Below, one piece after another: positions 1 to 5,745 of a DNA stretch of 6,284 nt (positions are counted from its first letter, which is position 1; the number at the start of each line of letters is the position of its first letter). The notes under the pieces are model-generated. The model was not told where the DNA came from. It was given only the letters and a program-made list of their open reading frames with translations, and made no database searches. The position numbers and the translations under genes are program-made. Source of the DNA: Litorimonas sp049647245 (lineage in GTDB: Bacteria > Pseudomonadota > Alphaproteobacteria > Caulobacterales > Maricaulaceae); contig JBARXH010000078.1 in assembly GCA_049647245.1 (NCBI GenBank), forward strand, positions 1 through 6,284, in the 5' to 3' direction.

Positions 1-354
1 GTGGTGAACCGCATCCATGTCGGGGATATCGTCTCCGCCCTTCTGGCGTCGATCGACCGTCCGAGCGCGCAGGACATCTACAACATTGCCGACGGGCACC
101 CCGCCCCGCCGGGCGCAGTGCTGCGCCACGCGGCCGAGCTGATCGGCGCGGAAGCTCCTTCGGTCGTCGGTCTAGGCGATACGTCCATATCGGCCATGGC
201 GCGGAGCTTCTACGCCGAGACCAAGCGCATCGACATTGGCCGGGCGCGCTCACGCCTCGGCTGGACCCCGCGCTATCCGACCTACCGCGAAGGCTTGCAG
301 GCCGTGCTGGAGGCCGAAGCCTCCCGCAGAGAAAACTCCCGCAGAGACGCCTAA
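1..354 (+). CDS. Atypical SDR / NAD-dependent epimerase-like protein, C-terminal part (5' truncated by window edge)
   Basis: This is the last 117 residues of a short-chain dehydrogenase/reductase of the atypical YeeZ-like kind, presumably a cytosolic NAD(P)-binding oxidoreductase or epimerase of unknown substrate. What is seen: RIHVGDIV (fragment residues 4-11), the usual segment in which SDR epimerases resume after the active-site region; YNIADG (27-32); and MARSFYAETKR (66-76) followed by RLGWTPRYPTYREGL, a conserved tail in YeeZ-like proteins. The Rossmann glycine motif and the catalytic Tyr/Lys would lie upstream and are not in the window, so the first codon here (GTG) should not be taken as the true start. 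The TAA stop overlaps the stop of the convergent lipoprotein gene. The C-terminal end carries a short duplicated segment (SRREN/SRRDA). Family assignment is fairly sure; substrate is unknown. Confidence 0.85.
   Translation: MVNRIHVGDIVSALLASIDRPSAQDIYNIADGHPAPPGAVLRHAAELIGAEAPSVVGLGDTSISAMARSFYAETKRIDIGRARSRLGWTPRYPTYREGLQAVLEAEASRRENSRRDA
321..347 (+). repeat. Perfect 12-bp direct repeat with 15-bp period at the end of the SDR gene
   Basis: CTCCCGCAGAGA occurs at 321-332 and again at 336-347. The 15-bp period keeps the reading frame and gives SRREN followed by SRRDA. It looks like a small in-frame slippage duplication that lengthened the C-terminal tail beyond the conserved SDR fold. Confidence 0.7.
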
Positions 355-1163
355 GGCAGGGAGGAAAGCTGCGTCGTGGTGACCGTGACGGGCGCGGGTG
401 CCGGGATCACTTCGGTCGAAACGCGCGTTTCGACGCGGTAGTCCTGCGAGGTCATGCAGGTCTCGAAAGCGGGATTCAGTTTGCCAGCGCGAGTTGCGCC
501 ATCGAAGGTCCAATACCCGCCGGATGCGGTTTCGCACGCCCGCCAGTCCGCCAGAGACGCCCCGCCGCCCATGCGCACATAGGAGGACAGATCCGCCGAC
601 ACGGTCTCGATCACCGGAGCCGTCGTCACGACGCCCCCCGTGGACATGGACGTGGACGCAGAACTTGACGTGGACGTCGTCACGGTCGCGGTGGACGTGG
701 ACGACATCACGGACCCCAGGGTCACAGGCGTCGTGTCCTGCACGTCCGCCACGCGGATCGCGCCGGCCTGAAGATCGGAGAGGAACCCGTCCACTGTCTC
801 GGAGCTCGCCCGAAGTGCCGGGACATCCCCCGCGTCCGCGACGGGCGCGTCCGCCAGATAGGTTTCGACTTCCACCCAGTCTCCCGACGCAGACGCGGTC
901 TGTCCTTCGGCATCCAATCCAGTTTCCAGCGCAGCGAGTTCGACCGTTTCGGCTGTCTTGCCGTCCTCTTCCGTGCCCGCAAATTGCGTCTCCTCGGCAG
1001 GCGTGATGCGCAGCAACTCGCCGACCGGCGTCGTCAGGAAATTCCCGACCGACTTGGTGCCTGCCCACATGGTGTCGGCGGCGCTGCCCAGCACGGCGCA
1101 GCCCGAGAGGCTGCTGCCCGCCAGGGCGATGAGGGCGAGGGTGCGAAGCGAATGGTGGCGCAT
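351..1163 (-). CDS. Uncharacterised lipoprotein with Ser/Thr-rich linker
   Basis: This is a predicted 270-residue envelope lipoprotein of unknown function. It has a signal peptide (MRHHSLRT, then a hydrophobic stretch) ending in the lipobox L19-S-G-C22. The residue after Cys22 is Ala, not Asp, which under the classical Lol rule favours the outer membrane. Residues 25-60 hold a small conserved-looking segment with WAGTKSVGNFLTTPVGELL. Residues 60-150 are acidic. Residues 154-175 are almost entirely Ser/Thr and look like a flexible linker. A compact C-terminal module (about 195-245) contains W207, C210, W218, NPAFETC (230-236) and a QDY; its two cysteines could form a disulfide after export. 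The ATG at 1163 is chosen because AGGAG lies about 7 nt upstream and the signal peptide begins exactly there; the open frame runs further upstream only because of high GC. The C-terminal W...C...NP.FE.C pattern resembles other alphaproteobacterial hypothetical lipoproteins, but I cannot name a family. Confidence 0.85.
   Translation of the reverse strand: MRHHSLRTLALIALAGSSLSGCAVLGSAADTMWAGTKSVGNFLTTPVGELLRITPAEETQFAGTEEDGKTAETVELAALETGLDAEGQTASASGDWVEVETYLADAPVADAGDVPALRASSETVDGFLSDLQAGAIRVADVQDTTPVTLGSVMSSTSTATVTTSTSSSASTSMSTGGVVTTAPVIETVSADLSSYVRMGGGASLADWRACETASGGYWTFDGATRAGKLNPAFETCMTSQDYRVETRVSTEVIPAPAPVTVTTTQLSSLP
639..704 (-). repeat. Degenerate TCCACG hexamer tract encoding the Ser/Thr linker
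   Basis: Read on the minus strand, this stretch is built largely from copies and near-copies of TCCACG/TCCACC/GTCCACG. They encode the Ser-Thr dipeptides of residues 154-175 of the lipoprotein. Short, imperfect, in-frame hexamer repeats of this kind can gain or lose units by slippage without breaking the frame. The repeat is visible by eye, but copies are diverged. Confidence 0.6.
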
Positions 1164-1331
1164 GGTCTGTCTCCTGCTTGCGGCTCCGGCCGCGCGGGCC
1201 GGGTCCTTCGGGAGCGTCCGTTCAAGTCCCGTGCCATTCGGCCCGCAAGCGGATCGAACCGCCTGCCAGAGGAACGCCGCGAAGAGCCGCACGTCTTGAC
1301 AGGACGCACCCCAGGCAGCACCGGAGCGCCC
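1164..1331. promoter_or_regulatory. Divergent intergenic region between the lipoprotein gene and the 239-residue protein gene
   Basis: This 168-bp segment must hold the promoters of both flanking genes, since they point away from each other. On the minus strand AGGAG sits about 7 nt before the lipoprotein ATG. On the plus strand GGAG (1323-1326) sits 5 nt before the ATG at 1332. CCGGCC (1186-1191) and GGCCGG (1197-1202) form a 6-bp inverted repeat in the presumed 5' leader of the lipoprotein. TTGACA at 1296-1301 matches a sigma-70 -35 hexamer, but no acceptable -10 lies 16-18 bp downstream. A GGAAC-N16-CGTC arrangement is listed separately. No other clear promoter or RNA gene was recognised. 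Confidence 0.5.
1271..1295 (+). promoter_or_regulatory. Possible EcfG-type (general stress sigma) promoter
   Basis: GGAAC at 1271-1275 is followed by exactly 16 nt and then CGTC at 1292-1295. Alphaproteobacterial EcfG/SigT promoters are known to follow GGAAC-N16/17-CGTT, so this matches at 8 of 9 specified bases. It lies about 36 bp upstream of the ATG at 1332, a sensible distance. It is a pattern match with one mismatch in the -10 element, not a demonstrated promoter. Confidence 0.25.
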
Positions 1332-2051
1332 ATGCCGAAAAAGACCCCGAACACCCCGAAGGACAGCGCCCGCACGGCCCGTCAGACCGACGATGCGGTC
1401 GTCGGGGAAGCCCGTCCGGCGGCTGGTGGCAAGACCGCCGACCCGCTGTCCCCGCCCGATCTCGCCAAGCCCAGCGCGGACGCCCTGCCCATCGAGGCCG
1501 GTGAAGAGATCGTGCCTGAAAGCCCGCATGGCCCCCGGCTGCAGGCCTTGTTCGAGGTGGCGCAGGAATATGGCGACCGGTCGTTCGAAAACTATGCGCG
1601 CATCCGCAGCCTCGCGGAGACATTGCGAGACGAGTTCTGCGCCTGGCTGTCCGAGGAACCGGGATGCGTCTTCCTGGTCCCGCCGGAGGGGCGCTTTTCG
1701 GCCAAGAACTACCAGTCGGCGGCATTTTCCGTGGCGGGAAAGGGCTACCTGCCGCTCAAGCCCATCGCTTTCGGCCTTGCCGTGCGCGTGTCCTCCGACA
1801 AGGATTTCATGCGCCTGAAGGTGACTTGCCGCAAGGAAGGGGAGCTGATGTTCGTGCGGCTGGAACGCGGCGCGGAGATCAAGGTCCCGCAGCCCGTGGA
1901 CGGCGCGGTGGAGGACGGCGCGCTGGAGCCGCTGTTCAACGCGGTCTACACCCACCTGCTCGACTTCTTCCAGGACCGGATCGACGACTACGACAATGGC
2001 CGGTACGGCACGCAGGAGATCGGCTTCGACATTCAGCGCATGTCGGGCTGA
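1332..2051 (+). CDS. Conserved-looking hypothetical protein, 239 residues, unrecognised
   Basis: I do not recognise this family. The protein has no signal peptide or membrane segment and is probably cytosolic. Residues 1-65 are rich in Lys, Pro, Ala, Ser and Asp and look disordered. An ordered region starts near 68 (RLQALFEVAQEYGDRSFENYARI, helical) and continues to 239. It includes a helix with CAWLSEEPGC (103-112), a segment with the look of beta strands (about 112-185: CVFLVPPEG, KNYQSAAFSV, LAVRVSS, RLKVTCRKEGELMFVRLERG) and a C-terminal acidic helix (LFNAVYTHLLDFFQDRIDDYDNGRYG). Cysteines at 103, 112 and 166 show no metal-binding spacing. The ATG at 1332 is preferred to upstream in-frame starts because GGAG precedes it by 5 nt and because the upstream part of the frame reads as Arg-rich GC shadow. 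It is followed by the antiporter gene on the same strand after 110 bp, so the two may share transcripts. No function is proposed. Confidence 0.75.
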   Translation: MPKKTPNTPKDSARTARQTDDAVVGEARPAAGGKTADPLSPPDLAKPSADALPIEAGEEIVPESPHGPRLQALFEVAQEYGDRSFENYARIRSLAETLRDEFCAWLSEEPGCVFLVPPEGRFSAKNYQSAAFSVAGKGYLPLKPIAFGLAVRVSSDKDFMRLKVTCRKEGELMFVRLERGAEIKVPQPVDGAVEDGALEPLFNAVYTHLLDFFQDRIDDYDNGRYGTQEIGFDIQRMSG

Positions 2052-2161
2052 CGGTTTTTGCCGTCCGGGTGACGTTGAATTCAACGCTTCCCCTGCCCTG
2101 TCCCGGACGCTAACCCCGTAGCTTCGAAGCAGGCGCGCCGCCTGCGTCGCCAGGGGACCCA
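2050..2161 (+). promoter_or_regulatory. Highly structured leader before the antiporter gene, with possible ribosome-site sequestration
   Basis: The 110-bp gap holds several perfect inverted repeats. GACGG (2050-2054) pairs with CCGTC (2061-2065) around a T-rich loop. CGTCCGGG (2062-2069) pairs with CCCGGACG (2102-2109), an 8-bp stem that shares bases 2062-2065 with the first one, so the two cannot form together. CGTTGAATTCAACG (2073-2086) is a 14-bp palindrome inside that stem. GCTTCGAAGC (2121-2130) is a 10-bp palindrome, overlapping a 7-bp stem GCAGGCG/CGCCTGC (2129-2135 with 2139-2145). TCCCCTG (2089-2095) is exactly complementary to CAGGGGA (2151-2157), which contains the Shine-Dalgarno of the antiporter gene. 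This would allow a structure that hides the ribosome site. No terminator-like T-tract follows any stem. The complementarities are directly visible; a regulatory role is inference. Confidence 0.5.
2073..2086. repeat. 14-bp perfect palindrome
   Basis: CGTTGAATTCAACG reads the same on both strands and lies 76 bp before the antiporter start codon. As DNA it could be a dimeric regulator's operator; as RNA it could fold into a 5-bp stem with an AAUU loop. It does not match an operator I can name. Confidence 0.6.
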
Positions 2162-4123
2162 ATGGCTGCATCCGTTGCCGCAGACGCCGCGCACTACGCC
2201 GCGTTCAGCCTGCCTGTAAAGCTCGCCCTGATCGGGGTCCTCGGTATCGGGGCGCAGTGGCTCGCCTGGCGGCTGCAGCGCCCGGCCATCGTGCTGATGG
2301 CGGTGGCGGGGCTGATCTTCGGCCCCCTGCTCGGCGCGGTGCTGCAACTCGGTCTGCCGGAGAGCGTGGCCTATGTGCTGGGCCTGTTCCGGCTCGATCC
2401 CGTCAACGATTTTGGCGACCTCTACCGCCCGCTGATCGGACTATCGGTCGCCATCATCCTGTTCGAAGGCGGGCTGAACCTGCGCCTGCGCGACCTCGGC
2501 GACGCCCGAAACGCGGTGCTGCGCATGGTCTTGCTGGGCGGGCCGATCGCCTGGGTCCTTGGCGCGGCCGCCGCCTATTACATCGTCGGCCTGCCCCTGC
2601 TGATCTCCGTGATGGTGGGGGGCCTGTTCGTCGTGACCGGCCCGACCGTGATCATGCCCCTGCTGCGCCAGGCCCATCTGAAGCACCGTCCCGCCAGCGT
2701 CCTGAAATGGGAAGGCATCGTCAACGATCCCGTCGGCGCGCTGTTCGCCGTAATCGGCTACGAGATCATCGTCTTCCAGCTGACGGGCGTGTCGGCCACA
2801 GCCATTTTCGGGCGCCTTGCCTTCGCCGCCATCTTCGGCATCGTGGTCGGCATTGTGTCGGCCTACCTGCTGGCCAAGGCGTTCCGCAACGGCATGATTC
2901 CGGAATATCTCAAGGCCCCGGTGGTGCTGGCCTGGGTGCTGGCAGTCTACGTGCTGTCCAACAAGCTGGCGGACGAAACGGGCCTGCTGACCGTGACGGC
3001 CATGGGGATGACCATGGCGAACCTGCGCTTCGCCGCCCAGGTCGAGATGCGCCGGTTCAAGGAAACCATCACCATCATCCTCGTCTCCGGCGTCTTCGTG
3101 ATCCTGACCGCGACACTGACGCCCGCCATTCTGAAAGCCTTCCTGCTGGAATGGCGGGTCTGGGCGTTCGTAGGGGCCATGATGCTGGTCGTGCGGCCCG
3201 TCGCCGTGATGCTGTCGACCATCGGCAGCGGGCTGGACTGGCGCGAATCCCTGCTGGTTGCGCTGATCGCGCCGCGGGGGATCGTGGCCGTCGCCGTGGC
3301 GGGCCTGTTCGCGGCCGAGCTGCAGGCCCTGGGCCTCGATCAGGGCGCATTGTTCGTACCGCTGGCCTTCGCGCTCGTCTTCGCCACCGTCCTGTTCGCG
3401 GGCTTCGCCATAGGACCGCTTGCCCGCCTGCTGGGCCAGAGCTCCGGCGGGGGCGACGGGGCCCTGATCGTCGGGGCCAATCCGTGGTCGCTGGGCCTTG
3501 CAAAGGCGATGCGCGACATGGAGATCGGCGTGCTGGTGGCCGACACGAACTGGCGCCGCCTGCGCGCCGCTCGGCTGGACGGGCACGCTACCTTCGACGG
3601 CGAAGTCCTGTCAGAGAATGCCGACTATTCGCTCGACCACAGCGCCTTCAACCACATCATCGCCGCCACGCCCAACGACGCCTACAATGCACTGGTCAGC
3701 GTGGAATTCGGTCCGGAACTGGGCCGCAACCGGGTCTTCCAGATCGGCACGCCCGACGCCGATGCCGGAGAGGAGGCCATCGCCTACACGTCGCGCGGAC
3801 GCACGCTGGGATCGCGCGGACGGTCCTTCGACGCGCTGACCCGCGATTGGTGGAATGGCTGGCGTTTCCGCGTCACCAAGCTGTCGGACGAATACACGCT
3901 CGAGGACCTTTACCGCGACCGGGGCGACAATCTGGACCTGATCCTCGCCAAACGCCCGGACGGCGGTCTCGACTTCATCCAGCCCGGCCAGGAAGACCGC
4001 GCCCGGGGCAACACGGTGCTGAGCTTCTGCCCCGCAACCGATCAGGACGTGGTCCGCGGCGAAGGGGCGAAGCGCTCCGGCGGAAGCACGCTGGCGGGAC
4101 CGGCGGCGGATTTGCCGGGCTAG
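2162..4123 (+). CDS. CPA1-family cation/proton antiporter with C-terminal TrkA/RCK-like domain
   Basis: This 653-residue inner-membrane protein should exchange Na+ and/or K+ for protons, serving pH and salt homeostasis. Residues about 15-425 hold around a dozen hydrophobic helices. CPA1/NhaP-type signatures are visible: FEGGLNL (101-107), VVTGPTVIMPLLRQ (157-170), WEGIVNDPVGA (183-193) with the Asn188-Asp189 pair expected at the ion-binding site, and APRGIVAVAVAGLFAAEL (370-387). After a Gly-rich hinge (QSSGGGDG, 426-433) comes a Rossmann-like region (434-530): GALIVGANPWSLGLA, then an acidic Asp461 after VLVA, then IIAATPNDAYNALV. The glycine motif is unusual (GANPWSLG instead of GxGxxG). 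Residues 578-623 (YTLEDLYRDRGDN to NTVLSFCP) look like a short RCK_C-type end. The ATG is supported by AGGGGA ending 4 nt upstream. Gene identity as a CPA1 antiporter is sure; ion preference is not. The stop interlocks with that of the convergent metallopeptidase gene. Confidence 0.93.
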   Translation: MAASVAADAAHYAAFSLPVKLALIGVLGIGAQWLAWRLQRPAIVLMAVAGLIFGPLLGAVLQLGLPESVAYVLGLFRLDPVNDFGDLYRPLIGLSVAIILFEGGLNLRLRDLGDARNAVLRMVLLGGPIAWVLGAAAAYYIVGLPLLISVMVGGLFVVTGPTVIMPLLRQAHLKHRPASVLKWEGIVNDPVGALFAVIGYEIIVFQLTGVSATAIFGRLAFAAIFGIVVGIVSAYLLAKAFRNGMIPEYLKAPVVLAWVLAVYVLSNKLADETGLLTVTAMGMTMANLRFAAQVEMRRFKETITIILVSGVFVILTATLTPAILKAFLLEWRVWAFVGAMMLVVRPVAVMLSTIGSGLDWRESLLVALIAPRGIVAVAVAGLFAAELQALGLDQGALFVPLAFALVFATVLFAGFAIGPLARLLGQSSGGGDGALIVGANPWSLGLAKAMRDMEIGVLVADTNWRRLRAARLDGHATFDGEVLSENADYSLDHSAFNHIIAATPNDAYNALVSVEFGPELGRNRVFQIGTPDADAGEEAIAYTSRGRTLGSRGRSFDALTRDWWNGWRFRVTKLSDEYTLEDLYRDRGDNLDLILAKRPDGGLDFIQPGQEDRARGNTVLSFCPATDQDVVRGEGAKRSGGSTLAGPAADLPG

Positions 4124-5133
4124 GGTTGCGCGTAGCGCGTGGCCTGCAGGATTGCTGCCGGGTCGGTCATGCCGAGAACGGCCTGAAAGGCCGCATCCGG
4201 ATCGTCGGCGCGGGAGATGTAATCCGTGACGATCTGACGGCCGATCCAATAGCCCATCTCGTGCGGCCACCCTTCGGGCACACGCTTATAGTTGCCCAGC
4301 CAGTTCTGCCGGGCCGCGACAGCCTCGTCCGACCACGTCTCTAGCGTGGTGCTTCCATCCGCAATGGACGCCAGGATCAGCTGGCGATCGCGCTCGAATT
4401 CGCGCCAGAGCGTCTTGCCGCGCTCCGTCGCCCAAAGATCGCGGTCTGCATCGGGCACTTCGCCCGTCACTCTCCACGCTATGTAATCGGCGAACCCTTC
4501 GCGCAGCACGCCGTGGAGAAGCGGATCCCGGAAAAGAAGGTCGAAATCGGTTGGGGGCTGGAAGGCGTGGACGGTTTCGTGCGCGAAGAAGAACCGAAGC
4601 TTCTGATCGATTTCAGCGCGCGATTCCCGGACGGCGCAAACCACTTCCAGACCGATCACCTGGGCGTCGGGCGCGGCCGTCCCCCCGGAATTTCCTGCCC
4701 CGAACACGAAGTGGATGTCCGGCATTGTCCGGTCGGGGAAAAGCTTCGTCAACTCGGCATAGACCGCGTGCAGCATGGGTTCGGCCTCCCGCGCGGCCGG
4801 GAGGCACACATCTATGCCCCGGCGATACATCTCCGCCTGTTCGGAGACCTGCTGCGCGAGATGCTCGGCCGACACGATCCGGTAAGGCGTGAATATCTCG
4901 ACCCCGCGCCCGGCGCCGTCGAGGTAATCCGACTGAATCTGCGCAACGCTCGGAGCGCCGTCCGTCCGGTCGAACAGCACCGCGAAACGCTCCGCATCGG
5001 CGAGGTCATAGACATAGTCCGGCAACGGCACGGCAGCGGTCTCCGCTGCGGCTGGCCCCACCGTGTCAGGAGGAGATGGGGGCGAACAGGCTACCAGGAG
5101 GACGGCACCCATCAGGCAAGTGCTTCGGATCAC
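4120..5133 (-). CDS. Lipoprotein with HExxH zinc-metallopeptidase signature (DUF2268-like)
   Basis: This 337-residue exported lipoprotein is predicted to be a zinc-dependent peptidase on the periplasmic side of the envelope; its substrate is unknown. Signal peptide residues 1-15 end in the lipobox L13-V-A-C16, followed by a Pro/Ala-rich linker (17-38). Ordered sequence follows, with FVFGAGNSGGTAAPDAQVIGLEVV (142-165), a segment resembling one seen in DUF2268-like predicted proteases. The catalytic site is HETVH (185-189), with E186 as general base and H185/H189 as zinc ligands. REGFADYIAW (211-220) supplies E212, the likely third ligand, giving a gluzincin-like layout. The C-terminal GYWIGRQIVTDYI (294-306) and LQATRYA also fit that group. 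The start is GTG: a strong GAGGAGG lies 6 nt upstream, and this start gives a complete signal peptide. It is the last gene of the minus-strand train, 24 bp after the preceding lipoprotein gene. Peptidase activity is inferred from motifs. Confidence 0.85.
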   Translation of the reverse strand: MIRSTCLMGAVLLVACSPPSPPDTVGPAAAETAAVPLPDYVYDLADAERFAVLFDRTDGAPSVAQIQSDYLDGAGRGVEIFTPYRIVSAEHLAQQVSEQAEMYRRGIDVCLPAAREAEPMLHAVYAELTKLFPDRTMPDIHFVFGAGNSGGTAAPDAQVIGLEVVCAVRESRAEIDQKLRFFFAHETVHAFQPPTDFDLLFRDPLLHGVLREGFADYIAWRVTGEVPDADRDLWATERGKTLWREFERDRQLILASIADGSTTLETWSDEAVAARQNWLGNYKRVPEGWPHEMGYWIGRQIVTDYISRADDPDAAFQAVLGMTDPAAILQATRYAQP

Positions 5134-5157
5134 GATGTCCCTCCTCTTTTCGACCTT

Positions 5158-5745
5158 CTACTCGGACAAGTCGAACTGCGCCCTGAAATTCCGCGCCTCC
5201 TCTGTCTGCGTCGCCGGGCGGGCCAGAGAATAGGTCAGGCGGTCGCCGTCCAGCGTGAAGGTCCAGACATTGGGGTTGGAGCGGGCGATCCCGTTTTCCG
5301 TGAAGTTGGCCTTGGTCTGGGCGTCCGCCGGGAAGTTCTGCTGGAACGCCGATCCGCCCGGTGCGGCCAGCCCGCCATACTGGGTCACCGGCGAGGGCGA
5401 GCCGTCCGGTTCCACATGTTCGTGGCGGAACAGAAGCCCGCCCCCTTCCGGCTGGCTCAGCACCCAGGTGCGCGACTGGTCCGCCCCGACCGCGAGCGGC
5501 ATCCGGATGATGTTGGGCTCGCACGTCACGGGACCGACGACCAGCACCTGCCCGATCCAGTCCGCATCCACCGCCTGGTCACTGACGACTTCGCCCTCCA
5601 CCGTCCGGTCGCACAGCGCCTGCATGTTCGAGAAGAAGGCCGCCTCCGGATCTGCGGCGGAGGTGCAGGCGGAGAGGAGGGCGAGAACCGGAAGGGCACC
5701 AAACCCTCGTCGTTTCGTTCTCTGGGCCGATACGGAAACTGTCAT
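5158..5745 (-). CDS. Small uncharacterised lipoprotein, possible Tat-type signal
   Basis: This 195-residue exported lipoprotein has unknown function. The signal region has a basic start (RTKRRGFGAL), a short hydrophobic core and the lipobox L24-S-A-C27. R12-R13-x-F15 resembles the twin-arginine motif, so Tat export is possible though not certain. The mature part has RTWVLSQPEGGGLLFRHEH (92-110), then PVTQYGG (119-125), FPAD (138-141) and NVWTFTLDGDRLTYSLARP (159-177). This looks like a beta-rich family of alphaproteobacterial hypothetical proteins in which a histidine-containing 'H.H...DG' stretch (108-115) is followed by 'T.YGG'. Cys45 and Cys75 could form a disulfide. The ATG at 5745 overlaps the stop of the upstream gene (ATGA), with AAGGA just ahead, so translational coupling is likely. 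I cannot assign a named family. Confidence 0.85.
   Translation of the reverse strand: MTVSVSAQRTKRRGFGALPVLALLSACTSAADPEAAFFSNMQALCDRTVEGEVVSDQAVDADWIGQVLVVGPVTCEPNIIRMPLAVGADQSRTWVLSQPEGGGLLFRHEHVEPDGSPSPVTQYGGLAAPGGSAFQQNFPADAQTKANFTENGIARSNPNVWTFTLDGDRLTYSLARPATQTEEARNFRAQFDLSE

Noticed and set aside
1186..1202. CCGGCC/GGCCGG inverted repeat upstream of the lipoprotein gene as an operator
   Set aside because: Six-bp GC-only arms are common by chance in this base composition, and nothing else supports a regulatory role.
1248..1265. A sequence resembling a tRNA T-arm on the minus strand (GGTTCGATCC)
   Set aside because: Stem pairing is only 4 bp around a 6-nt loop, and no acceptor, D or anticodon arms could be found around it.
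1296..1301. TTGACA as a sigma-70 -35 element
   Set aside because: No plausible -10 hexamer follows at 16-18 bp; the sequence there is GC-rich.
2050..2065. Hairpin with T-run as an intrinsic terminator after the 239-residue protein gene
   Set aside because: The T-run lies in the loop, not after the stem, and the stem is only 5 bp, so it does not fit an intrinsic terminator.
351..2171. A 606-codon open frame on the minus strand extending far upstream of the lipoprotein
   Set aside because: The part above 1163 is antisense to the 239-residue protein and has no coherent domains; the signal peptide, lipobox and Shine-Dalgarno place the true start at 1163.
2441..3586. A 381-codon minus-strand frame opposite the antiporter
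   Set aside because: Its Gln/His/Asp/Gly-rich composition is what the complement of hydrophobic codons gives; no start signal or domain.
2257..4344. A 695-codon plus-strand frame overlapping the antiporter
   Set aside because: It is an Arg/Pro/Gly-rich shadow of the antiporter in another frame, with no recognisable motif.
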